Positions 13,001 to 25,000 of a stretch of DNA of 64,000 nucleotides are shown piece by piece. The stretch is from NCBI RefSeq assembly GCF_050624435.1, contig NC_134538.1, positions 127,330,937-127,394,936 on the forward strand, in the 5' to 3' direction. A model generated the notes under the pieces. It was not told the DNA's origin, searched no databases, and saw only the letters and a list, made by a program, of their open reading frames with translations. Source of the DNA: Tenrec ecaudatus. Its lineage: Eukaryota > Chordata > Mammalia > Afrosoricida > Tenrecidae. Within the stretch, counting starts at the first letter, position 1. Each line of letters opens with the position of its first letter. A program made the position numbers and the translations under genes.

Positions 13001-16000
13001 GCCAGCAGTTCCGAACCGTCAACCACAACACAACTTGGGAGAAACATGACCAAGGGAAGTTACCGTTTCAGACACCCATGGGCTGTTCTACTTTGTCCGA
13101 TAGGGTTGCCTTGAGTCGTAATTGACTTGATGGAGGGGAGTTTTTTGTCTCTCAAACCAATAACCATAATAAATACACTCTCACAATGCAAAAGAGGTTC
13201 AGCAAATAAAATCCATCCTGCTTGTGAGAAGACTGTCAATCTCCATTATGGAGACAAGTGTGAGGCTTCAGGGAGACCTGAAACCAGCCTGCATGCACAC
13301 GAGACTGCTTTGCTTCAACAGACGGCAAGGGAAACGCAAGGTTCTTGCTAATTACACACCCGAGCAGAGACTGATGGTACCTGACACACACTGTACACAG
13401 GGAAATGGCAGTCGGGAATTTTCATGGACTAATCAATCCAAAAATTAATGAACAGGAGCTGGATTAAATAGGAACTCAGAGGCAGAGAGTTTGTTAATGA
13501 GAGAAGAGCAAGTAAAATGAGGGTGAGGCTGCTTGCACCGCTCAGCATGCAATCAATGTCTGAGCTGCAGGTGTAGAAACGGGGATTGGTTCTGCTGTGA
13601 CCCTGTCAGTAAGACTAAAAAGTAAACAACGGAATTGGGAGAGAACAGAAGCAATAGCTCAGCCCAGGGAAAGACCACAAGCCACCCCTCCTGCACCCCA
13701 CCACAGACTGACTGCCCTTGCAGAGCGGAGTCCTCCTGCACGCGTAGCTGCTCCTTCACGTTCAGTCTGCACAGATCGTATGGGCCTGCTAGGAAGGAAT
13801 CGGTACTGAAAGGAAAACAAAATGGACCTTCCTCTCTATATACCCTGTCAACTGCTAGGCCCACAAGGCTCCGGGGACCTCCAGGCTTCTAGCTGTTAAA
13901 TGGTAAACAGGAGATGATGCACTGATGCTCCATTTCCGTAACCAAACAAACCAAAGTCACGGTCACCAAAGTCAATAGGACAAGGTAGAACCGCCCCTGT
14001 GGGCTTCCAAGGATTTAACTCTGTCCCGGCTATCAAGTCCTGGCTGGCTCACAGTGGCCCTGCAGGACAGGGTATAACTACCCTGTGAGTTTCTGAGTTG
14101 GTGCTGGTGGTTTTGAACTGCTGACCTTGAGCACAAAAACGTAACCACTACACACCCAGGGCTCCTTCCCTAGTTCGATAGCTACTGGAAAGCTTCCTGG
14201 GTTGCTACATGTAAAACGTCGGCATCAGTGCAATGACACAGTGCAGACAGCGGGCGCCCACCCACATCGCACATTCAGAAGGATGGCGAAGACCGACCGC
14301 ATGCTTCACAGCATCTTACTCACCTGCGTTTCTAGCCCGGCAAACACAAGACTTAGTCCACAGAAAACACCCCCCGAATTCTCCCAGCCAGGTGCCCCTT
14401 CCAGGGACGGCACAGAAAGGAGCAGGATGAGGGAGCAGGCTCCCTTTGGCCTTTTCTGGCCGCCTGTCTGATTTTCATTAATCTCGCTATTCCATTTCAT
14501 TTGGCTCCAGAGTGACTCTTTAAAAGCTTCTGGGAAATGAATCTGATTTCTAGGCCGTTCCGAGGCTAATCCTCACAAGGTAAAGTTACTGGAACAAAGG
14601 AACATTTTAGCTAACACTCATAAAGAAAAACTCCTTTGGCACTCTGAATTGTTTTGCTTTTTGTAGGAAGTTCCTATGAGAATAATTCTGAATTCCTCCA
14701 CGGAGATGAATAAGAACAAAGTGAAAAAAAAGTATACAGTTTCAAGAGGACCAAGTTTAAATAAGTCACTGGGTGAACGCAGGGAGAAAGTTGGGGGCTT
14801 TCTACTCCCATAAAGAGTTACTGTCTTGGGAACTCACAGGGGGCAGTTCTAACCGTGCCCTAAAGAGTTACTCTGAGTTGTCATTGACTCGATGGCAGTG
14901 GTTAGGGGTGCCCACACGTGGTGGGACTTTGGCTACAGAGACAGCTGGGAGGGAAGGAGGGAGGGAGAGAGAGCTGGAACCACCCGTACAGCTGCACTGA
15001 ATCCAGCTTGCTCAAGGACACCACACACCACCAAACAGAAACCTGAACCTGGGGGGTCTCCCTCTGGCTCAGTCACTTGCTCAGTGAATAGTAGAGATAA
15101 GTCTGCCTGCTGTCACCGAGCCAATTCCCGCTTCCAGCGACTTCCAGAGCGAGAGCAGGTGGACCACCCCCCAGGGTTCCTGAGCCTGTCAATCTCCATG
15201 GAAGCAGACTCTGCAGCTCTCTCGGGTAGCAGCTGTGGGCATCAAACTGCCAACCTTCTGGCTAGCAGCCGAGTGCTTAACTGTCGTGCCTCAGGCTCTG
15301 GATAAAGATGGAGCTGCTGGCTTCCACTCCGGAGCACAGTGCCCACCCGCAAGGCCAGGCCCCCAGACCTTACCATCTCCGCGGTGGCCGAAAGGTCCAG
15401 GCTTTGCAGCTTGCCGGCCAGCTCATCGAGGCGGCGAGCCTGTTCCTCCTGCTTCTCCCGGAACCGGGACTCTTGCTCCAGCATCAAGTCTTCCACTTTG
15501 TCTCGCGTGCGGGCCGACTGTTCCACGGTGCTGTTGGTGTCTGTGGTGGAGGCATTCACCCTCTGCTCGGCCTCCAGAGACATCTGGAAGTACTTGGTGA
15601 TGCTGTCCAAGGCGCCTGCGGCAGCAAGGGAAATTGCCTGCCATCAGTCCCACGACACCCGGTCTCCCTCCAAGCCAACACGCACCCCCCCTATTCGGTG
15701 TCTGGAGCCCCTCCGTTCTCTGTATGACCGGGTTTCAAACTCAAGAAGTGGACCTCTTCATGAGGCAGTCCGGGTTCTCTCTGACGCTCCAGGAACCTGT
15801 GCTGAGGGTTTGGAGAGGGCCGAACTTCTGGTCAGGAGAAGCCTGCACTTCATCACAGTATCCCCACACCTAGCTAGTTCGGCACAGCCGGTGTGGGGCG
15901 GCCTGTATGCTTCCCTTTCCCCAGACTTTTTGCCCAAATCCACTGCTGTCAAGCTGACACCCACTCAGAGCAGAAATTCAGCTGACGACTTTGAACTGCC

Positions 16001-19000
16001 AGCCTGCTGGCTGGACTAGCTGGTCAGTACTGAACTCCACTGCGCCATCAGGTCTGGTCAGTCAGTGGAAGCCATACAAAGCACCAGAATGCACATACAA
16101 CAGTACGATGTTCTACTTTAGGGAGCCAGCCCAAAGGGAAGAGTCACGTGTACCCAGCAGGGATGGATAGCCTGAGTGTGAGACCTAGTGGCGCTGTGGT
16201 TAAGCACTCAGCTGCTCACGGAGAGGCCAGCTGTTCGACCCTAGCAGGCCCTCCTGAGAGGAAAGATGCGGCAGTGTGCTTCCATGAAGGCCCGGAGCCC
16301 CGTGGGCAGCTCGGCGCCGTCCCATAGTGTCGCTGAGTTGGAGCCACCTTGACAGCCACGGGTTTGCTCTGGGCTCGGCTCTGCACTCAGTCTATCGCAT
16401 CCGTAAGGCAGGAGAATTACTGGCCGTCCTACAACATACACGAACCTGCGGCACGATGCACTTAAGTTCTAAGTATTCCAAAGGATTCCCTTTCAACCCA
16501 AGCCTGGGGTGAGGGAGTATGCTCACTGGAGAAATGAGAACACAGATACTGCTCTACGTCAGCCACTGCCACTCAGTCTGTGGGGGGTCTAGCTGTGTCA
16601 CCTAAGCCTCTTCGGACCCTGGCTCCCACAGGGGTAAACCCAAGACCCGCCCCGCCCAAAGCGCTGCCTCCGATGCCCACCCCGAATGTCCGAGTTCTGG
16701 ATGAACTCCAGCTGCTCCACCAGCTCCTTCACTGTGCCGTCCAGCCGGTCCGCCTCGGCCTGCAGCGAGTCCAGCTCTTCGGCGGTGTCGTTGCTCCGTG
16801 CCGCTGTGTCCGACAGCGCCCCCTCGACCTGAGCCACCCGCTCCGTCACGTCTTTGGTTAGTTTCCTGGGAAGAGAAGCAGCAAATAGGTATTGTAACAT
16901 GTCCGTTTTTTACATCACCTCCTGGGAATGCTGTCACCCGCTGTTGGGTGTCATTTCAAACAACTTGTTACAGTTCGTTTCTTCCTATATACGGTGTTAA
17001 CCCTCCTTATCCAGTCTGTCCGCCTTTCTTCAAGGCCGTGGAAGGGAAACACAGGTGACCACGGCAGAGCACAGGCCAGAGTGTGGAGGCCCAGCTTCGG
17101 AAGAAAACGGCTCCCTGCGCACACAACCCACCAGCTGCAAAGACATGAAGGATTCCCGTGTGGACCTCTGCCTCTCTCTGAGCCTGAGTGAGGTGTCTCC
17201 GTGGAGATGAAACACGTCAGGAGGAAGCCCTCCAGGAAGACAATGGGGTGTCACCCAAGCCAGCTTTTCTTACTCCCGCCCCCACTTCAGGCAGGCTCCA
17301 CCAGAGGGGCCTCCTCCTTTGGCAACAAGCAGTCCTTTCATTTGCCCTGAAAAAGAAAGTACTATCTATGGAAAGAGAGAAATGGTCAACTTTTCACCTC
17401 CTTAATACTTCACTTGCAATCTGAATCCAGTTGTGTGGTTCAGGATCGCCTTGTCTACATCTGACACCGTGTTAGGCATTTATTCAAGCGGTGCAGATGC
17501 AGCATGTGCGCAGAAAATTACCTGGAAGACTTGATTAGACCTTAGCTATGGACTATCCTCGATCACTTCCCCATCACCTCCTCAGAGATGCCAGTCGGTA
17601 CAGAAGCGGGGACACCAGGAGATGCCCAGAGGTTGAGAGGCGCTAGAAGGTTGAGGGTGCCAAGATTAACTCGAAGAAAACCAACTTAAACAGATCATTG
17701 GATTTGGTAGATTAAATTGCCTTTAACAAGCTCAGTAACCTTCTTTCCTGAGGATAATATAATGTGCAATCTTTTGCATTGGTTCATCATGGAAGGCTTT
17801 CAGTTCTTTTTCAGGTCTCATAGATGTTAGCATGAAGATTAAAAAAAAAAAGTCAAATCCTCTATGGTGGAAACTGCTACCTGGGAGCCCAAGACAGCCT
17901 GGGGTGTTGGGGGTGGAGTGGGGGGAGAGAAATGAACTAGCTTTCCCGTGTCGATGTACGGCCAGCACGGGTCGACACAGCTGTGGTGGGCTCTCAAAGG
18001 ACAGCAGGTCTTTTCCGGCTCTCCAAGGTGCCCGGTGCCCAGGCCGAGAGGCATTTCCTCCATGTCAGTGGGCTGAGCCTCTAACTGCTGCCATTGAAAC
18101 GTGTGCCACTGCACAGGAGGAGGCTGAGCTGTATCTTCGTGTTTCCCCATGAGATAAAGGCACTCATCGAATGCAGCAGGCCACACCTGGCGGTTCCCAA
18201 GAGTCCCACACAGTCTTGGGCACAAAACCCAATGCTGGAGTCAAATCGAGACACTCCATTACTTAGGATCTAGCTCACTCTGGAAGCTCATGTTACTAGT
18301 TCCCTTCTTGATTTTCATAAACAAGTGAGATGAAAGGCCTATCTGCCTTCTGAAAACCAAAGGAGACAATAAAACCAAGCGAAACAAAGACCAGGGGCCA
18401 TCGGGTCAGTTCGGGCTCACGGTCAGTACTCTTGTCGGATGGCGTAGAACTGCGGCCCATTTCTTCTGAGGGGGAGGAGGTCCGACGGACCAAGCTCTCG
18501 GCTAGCAAGTGGATGCTTAACCCTCTGGGCCACCAGCAACTATGAGCTGTCTTCTTAGACATGTTGATGAGACTCTTCCCATCCCAAAATGCTGCCGTGC
18601 CCTGCCTCGTGGTGATGAGTCTGGAGATTCACAGCAGTGAACTTCTTCAGTTTCTAGACTGTATTTGTGCTGGGTTGTTGTTGTTGTTTGGGAAGGGGTG
18701 TCATTTTTGGCAATGGGATGCTTGACACGGGGCACTTGGAACAGATGAGGGTAAGAGAAAGGACAGAAAAGTGGTTCATTCAGCACCCTCCAGCTCCATC
18801 CCTCTGCTTCCATTGGAAATCATCACTGCGGCGCAGCAGGAAGGACTCACGGGCTGGGAAGAGGGTTATTTCTCAGTGCCAAGAACGTGGAAGAATTAGG
18901 TGAGTGGTACACTAGCCTGGTGCATCAACGGCTGAGGAGCAAAAAATCACTTGGAAATAAGGACTGCTATTGATGGTAACGGAATTTCCCCAAGAGTAGC

Positions 19001-22000
19001 AAATCTTACAACAATGGCAATTGATGGGGCCATTCCGCTCTGCCCAGGCAGCCCTGGTGGCCCTGTCAGGTAGGGAAGGGACGGCCACCTGCAAGGTCAG
19101 CAATCAAAGTTGGCAGCCTCAGAAGTCCTACCATGCGGCAGAACTGATGATGACAGTGGCTTTGGGTTGGGTCTACTTTGTCCAAAATAGAGGGTCACAG
19201 CATGAGTTACAATCCACTCAAAGGCAATGGGTTTAAAAAAAACCAAACTCACTGTCATCCAGTTGGCACTGACTCATCGCGACCCTGTAGGACAGGGTAG
19301 AAACCCCACCCCACCCCCGTAAGTTTCAGAGTGGCTTTTTCTAGGAGTAGAAAGCCCCGTGTTCCTCCTGAGGCGGTTTTGAACTGTGGGCCTTGCAGAA
19401 GGAAGCCCCAGGCATAACCATTAGATAGTCAGAGTTCCTTATTGTTTAAGGCAGAGGCCAATAGCATTCCTCTCGCCCAGGTATAAACACATGCGCACAG
19501 GTGAGAAAACAGCCTCAGGAGTTGAGTGAGTTCTCCAAGTTCATAAGCCTAGCAGAGCTCACCCTCCGCCCTGTCTGCCTCTTCCCACTCCACTGCCTCG
19601 GCGCGTTCGTCACCAGCCTGCACACACTTGACACTGCGGCTCCCTGGGATGTGTGAACCTCACTCACCCTCAAGCCCCGGCTGGCTTGCGGGGCATGAAC
19701 GGCCAGTCTGACTCTGTTTGCACTCACAATGCTGCCCTCCCCCGTGGGGTAGAAGGAGAGCTGGCCGGGCCCCGCCAGGAGCTCTGCTGTTTGCTCGTCA
19801 GGCAGCAACATCCCGCAAATTGGAATCCTGGCTCGTGAGCTACTTACTCGGCTTCCTCAAAGAGACTGCCGATGTTTCTCAGCGGCTCGGCCGCGGGGCT
19901 CTGGGCCAGGATGTCCTTTATCTCGTTGATCTTCTTCTCCACCGCGTCCACAGTCTCACGGTACGGCCCGATCACCCCGCTGATCTTCAAGGCCTTCGCC
20001 TTCTCCAGGAACCGGTGGGTCCTGTTGGTCAACTCGCCGATGACCGTGTCCCAGAGGGCGAAGCACTGGTGGCAGGGCGTGCAGTCGGGGAAGACCCCCG
20101 AGTAGCCTCGTGTGCACTTGTCACAGCGCGGCCCCTCCACGCCCTCCATGCACACGCACTGGCCCGTGGAGTGGTGACACTGTGGCGTCTCAATGCCCCT
20201 GGGGTCACAGTCACAGGCTGCAAGAGAAATGGCAGTGCTGAGCTGACCTGCTGATCGCAGACGTTACTGACAAGGGCGCCATTTAGCACGCCCACTGACT
20301 GTCACACAGGACGCCGTCGGCAACCGACCACCATGTAGCAAAGGCTTATGGAGGGGCTGCATCACTGGCTTAACAGCTCACCCTCAACCCTCGTGAACCA
20401 CTGTGGGGCGGCTTCCTGGTAATACCGGTATGCTAGGGGGAAAGCAAACTAATTTACTGACCAGTTACGAGGTGTCAGGCTTTGCAGCAATGCTTTCGAT
20501 GCTTTGTGGCCCGAGTTGAGGTGCTGCCTATGACACTCCCAGCGGCAGAGCCCTTGTGGAGAGGACCGCGCGACCTGCCCCATCTGACAGCACAACCACT
20601 TTGCAACTCCGCTGCCCGTGCTCGACGGCGACCTGCCCTTGCCGCCCTCCTCCACGCCCCTCTGCTTGGCTGCCCTGCAGGTCACAGCGGCACAGACCAT
20701 TCAAGTGTACTTCATGTGACAATGGCTCTCCAAAACAAGGCATCTAACTAGCTGGGCCACACCCAAGGGTGAGTACTGCTGAAACGCAGTAATGCAACTT
20801 CCCCCCAGCAAAAATGCATCATTGTGTAGAACACTGTCGATACAAATAGTAACAGCAAGGTCAACACTACATGCTTTTTCCCCGGGCTCAATTACTGTAG
20901 CACTGGAGAAATAGAGGACTAAAGCAGAGCAGTGTGACAGGGATTCTGAGGGGCGATTGCCAACACCACCATGATCGTTCAAAGCTTTAGAAGTTCGGGA
21001 TGTTTGAAGTCCTCTACCTTCAGGACTTAAAAATAGGACAGCCTTCCTTTGGTGCCTGGAGTTAAAAAAAAAAAAATCGACCTTTCCCTTCATCAGGTTT
21101 CCTTACGATTGCTTCTGGCCACCAGGCACATGCGGGCATTTTCCTGGTTCTCTGGGCTGCTCTCACGCGGAGGCAGGAGCGGCCCCTGCGGCTCGCTCCA
21201 ACTGCTCCACGGGTGCGAGCTCCACGCTGCTCCCTAGACACTGCACACAGTCAAGGGCGTCTGGGCAAGGCAGCTCAGCCGACACCCTCCTCTGAGAGAC
21301 TCACACACACACACCAGCCCCTTAAAACCCGGGTGGTGGTCTGCAGGAAGCAAAAACCCAAACAACTCTTTCACTCTGTTTTTACCTAGCTGTATTAAAA
21401 GACTGTATTAAAAGGCCCACGGGGTTTCCCTAGTGGGATTCCCTGCGACACCCTAGAGATCAGGAAAGCATACATCGATTTCTAAGGAGTGAAGGAAGAA
21501 AATACATCCTGAAATGGTTGAGGACGCTTAAAGTGTAGGAATGCTTTCCATTTCAATACCTCCCTCCCTATCATTAAAGGAAAATCAGTCACCTTCCAGA
21601 AAGCGGCAAGGCTCTGGACCACGTCACAGTATCTCAGGCCCCGACTCCCAAGTACCCACAGGGGCCTGGGGCAGGACCTGAGAATGAGCATCCCTAGGAA
21701 GGTCCCCAGGTGATGTGGATGTTGAGGGTCAACAGACCCAACCCTGAATAAGCCCAGTGCCATCAGGTCAAATCTACCTCATACGGATCCGGCAGACCCA
21801 GAACGGAACTGCTCCACAGGGCTTCGGAAGCTCTCAGTCTGCAGACTGTGACATCTTTTTGGTGAGCCTACACTGCCAACCTTGTAGTCGGTAGTCTGTT
21901 GCTTAACCCACCGTGCTATCAAGGCTCCTTTGAAGAACGCTGTGTCATTTTTCTAGCTGTTCTAGTTTGCCTTTTATACATTGTGAATTTTTATTGCCAC

Positions 22001-25000
22001 CCCACCCCCAAGCTTCCCTTTACTCTTCCAAGAGCAGAGCTGGAGCAAGGAGCCAGGGCTCTGGAAGTCCGCCAACATAGGCTGATGTGCAAGCGCAAGG
22101 CCTTAGGCCAGTAGAGGAAAGGAAAGGCATGTCTCATGCAAGAAGCCCGGGGACTTTACTCCCGCCCTCCCAGCCCCAGGGACAGTGAATGTATTCATGT
22201 GGCTCTTCCAGCCCAAGCATCTAACTCCCACTAAATGGCACTTCCTTGCATGAACCTGGTAAAAAGATGGGGGAAGGTTCTGAAAGGCTTCACCTGGGAG
22301 TAACTGGATTTTCTGCAATGCCTTCCTGCTGTGTAGCAAACAAGCCCTTGGAGAAGCAGGAGGAAGGATCTCAATTGCAGCAAGAGCCAGGACTGGAGTG
22401 TGGTCTCTGGACACCAAAAGGCAGCTAGTGTCAGAGGGCGTCAGCAGCACCAGGAGCCAGAGCAGAGCAGCGTGATGGACTCCCAACCCACGGAGCAAGT
22501 AAAGCGGAGTGCTTGTGTGTGGGCGGCTGGCTGTGGAGTGGGGGGCCTCTGGGCACTTAATTGGGGAAGCTATGCTTGCTGACCCATGGAAGTGGGTTGA
22601 GTGCCTTTGGGCTGAGGCATAAGGTGGAGTGGTATGCCCTTTGGGCATTTTTTTGGGATTTGTGCCGATTACGCCATCCTGAGCCTTTCCCACTGTCATT
22701 ACAACTCGTTAGCTTTCTGAGTAAGCCCTGGAATCGTGAGTTTTGTCTGAGTTCTGCGTATCCATTACACTGAAAGTAGAACCCAGAGAAGTAAAACAGA
22801 GAACATTAAGACAACTCAGTGTCCTTCCGGAAGGGGGTCCAGTGACCCTCTGCCTACTTACCTTGGGCTTGGGACACAGAAGCTCCAGGGTGTTTTTTTT
22901 TTGTTTGTTTGGTTTGCTCAGAAAATTCTTTCTATCCCATAGGAAAGGCAAAGGAACACTTTCAGTCAGTCATAAAACAAGCTCTGACTGGATTCTTGCT
23001 TGGGGCAAGAGACGTGTGCACAGGACACGCTTCTTTTTAACTTCTCCAGTGAATGGTTTTTGGTTTTTTTTTTTCATCACTAATAGCATGTCTTGCTCTC
23101 ATTCTGTCATGGGCATCTTTGAGGGCAAACACGGGCCTGACACTGCAGGACTGTCACTCAGGCGTCCCGCCCATCTGGCGCCAGGAGTTCAGCTCAGGCC
23201 AGCATTCCAAAGGCTGAAGCGCTCCAGAAGACAGAGTCCTGTTCAGTTGCTGTTGGCTTCAACATCCCGTGCATCCCTTACCCAGAGGGCTGGGCTGTTG
23301 CCGGTTCAGCATTGACAAAGTCGATCCTGACATCAAGGACTCCTCTCCTCTAAAATGCCTGCTTGCATTTCAAACTGAAGTGGGGAAGCCACGCACAGCC
23401 CTATCACCCTGCACTCCCTATCTGTGGCGTTTCCAGAACCATGTCATGTCACGTGGGAGGGCAGCCGTAGAAGGGCCACATGCACACCCCGGTGAGAAGA
23501 CCTCCCACTGGTCCTTTCTGAGAGCCCGCCACACTCCAGAAAGCCTGGCACGCAGCTGGCCCATTCCAATGCCACTCGCACACTAAGATGACAGGGTTGT
23601 GCCAATCGCCTCCCACCCAGTAGGGTGGAGATCATAAACGAGCATTGCTGGCCTCGGGCTTTCTCCTGCCTGCCCAAGGAGATAGGAGGTGGCAGCACCG
23701 TGGTACTTTAGGGAATGGGATGATGTGGCAGATGACCACACACTTTCCCTGTGGCAGAAGAGTGTGAGTGTGCAGAAGTTGTTGATGCATCTTTAAGGTG
23801 AACACACCTTGCAGATAAAAAGAGCACGTTGGAAACATGGACCGCCACCACAGCCAGGACCCAAAGGCTGCTCCTTGTTTCGGTAAGTTCATTCTGGGGT
23901 CAGTAGGCTTCTTACTTTGACAAAGCTTTTTCATCATTTAAAACGTGATCCCAGAGAGACATGTAAATGAAGAATAAAGTGTCCAAGCCATAAAGTCCAG
24001 TCAGACTCATCGTGACTCACAAGGACTGAGTAGAACTGTCGCTTTGGGTTTCCAAAACCTGAAGTCGCTACAGGAGCAGTAAGCCTTCCCTTCCCCCCTC
24101 AGAGTGGCGGCTGGTGAGTTTGAACCCAACATTGGGGTTAGCAGCTTAATGCATGACTAATTGGGCCACCATAGCGTACTAAGTGGCCACTGAGTGGATC
24201 CCAACTAACGAGAACCCAGAATCGCCCCTGTGGGTTTCCGAGACTATAGTTTTTAATGGGTCTTTCTCCCAAGGAGCCACGGGTGGTTTTGAACTGCTGA
24301 CCTCGCAGTGAGCAGTCCAACATAGACCCACTTTGCCCCCAGGGCTCCAAATTGAAGAATATTGCATTCACTTTTACAGCCATTGAGGCCCAAAGCAAAA
24401 CACCACACGAGTCAAGGCCATGAGGTTTTTGAGGCCGTAATCTGTATGGGAAAAGAGCCCTATTGGCAGTGAGCTACGCATTGGGCTCCTAACTACAAGG
24501 TTGGTGGTTCAGATGCAACCGCCAGGTGCTCCTTGGGAGAAAGATGTAGCTGTTTGGTTCCATAGCGGGCCACACTCTCAGAAACCCTACAGAGCAGCTC
24601 TCCTCTGTCTGCTAGCTAAGGTTGCTGAGTTGGAGTCGACTTGATTGATGCCAGTGGGCTTGGTTTTTAGTCTTGCGATCTTTCTGGAAGTCATCTTTCT
24701 CCCGAGGGGTGGCTAGTGGGTTCCAATCAGCCACCTTAAGGTTAGCAGCCCAGTGCATTAACGACCAAACCACCAGAACTGCCTAAAACAGCAGCCTCCA
24801 ATAAACCAAACTCACTGCCAGCGAGCCCGGACGCACTCATAGCGAAGCCCCCTGTGGTTTCCGAGCCTGTCAGTGTTCATGGGAGCAGAAACCCGGTCTT
24901 TTTCCCCAAGGAGCTGCTGGTGGTTTTGAACTGCCGACCATGCAGATCAAAACCCAATGTAGAACCACTACACCATCAGAGTTCCCCAAGTACTTATTAG

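Larger units (their letters stand above)
12079..15373 (-). other. LAMB1: LAMB1 intron 27
   Basis: 3.3 kb with four SINE pieces (12949, 13960, 14775, 15165). The rest is unremarkable. Confidence 0.75.
15616..16680 (-). other. LAMB1: LAMB1 intron 26
   Basis: 1.07 kb, with two SINEs (15955 and 16175) in opposite orientations. Confidence 0.75.
16866..19847 (-). other. LAMB1: LAMB1 intron 25
   Basis: 2.98 kb. It contains one - SINE (18390-18545) and a tail-to-tail inverted SINE pair (19049-19437). The first ~1.5 kb shows nothing recognisable. Confidence 0.75.

Noticed and set aside
15339-16019. 226-codon + strand open frame over exon 27
   Set aside because: It is the antisense shadow of LAMB1 exon 27 plus SINE sequence.
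22103-22699. 198-codon - strand open frame in intron 24
   Set aside because: No domain, low complexity and no splice signals flanking; probably chance.
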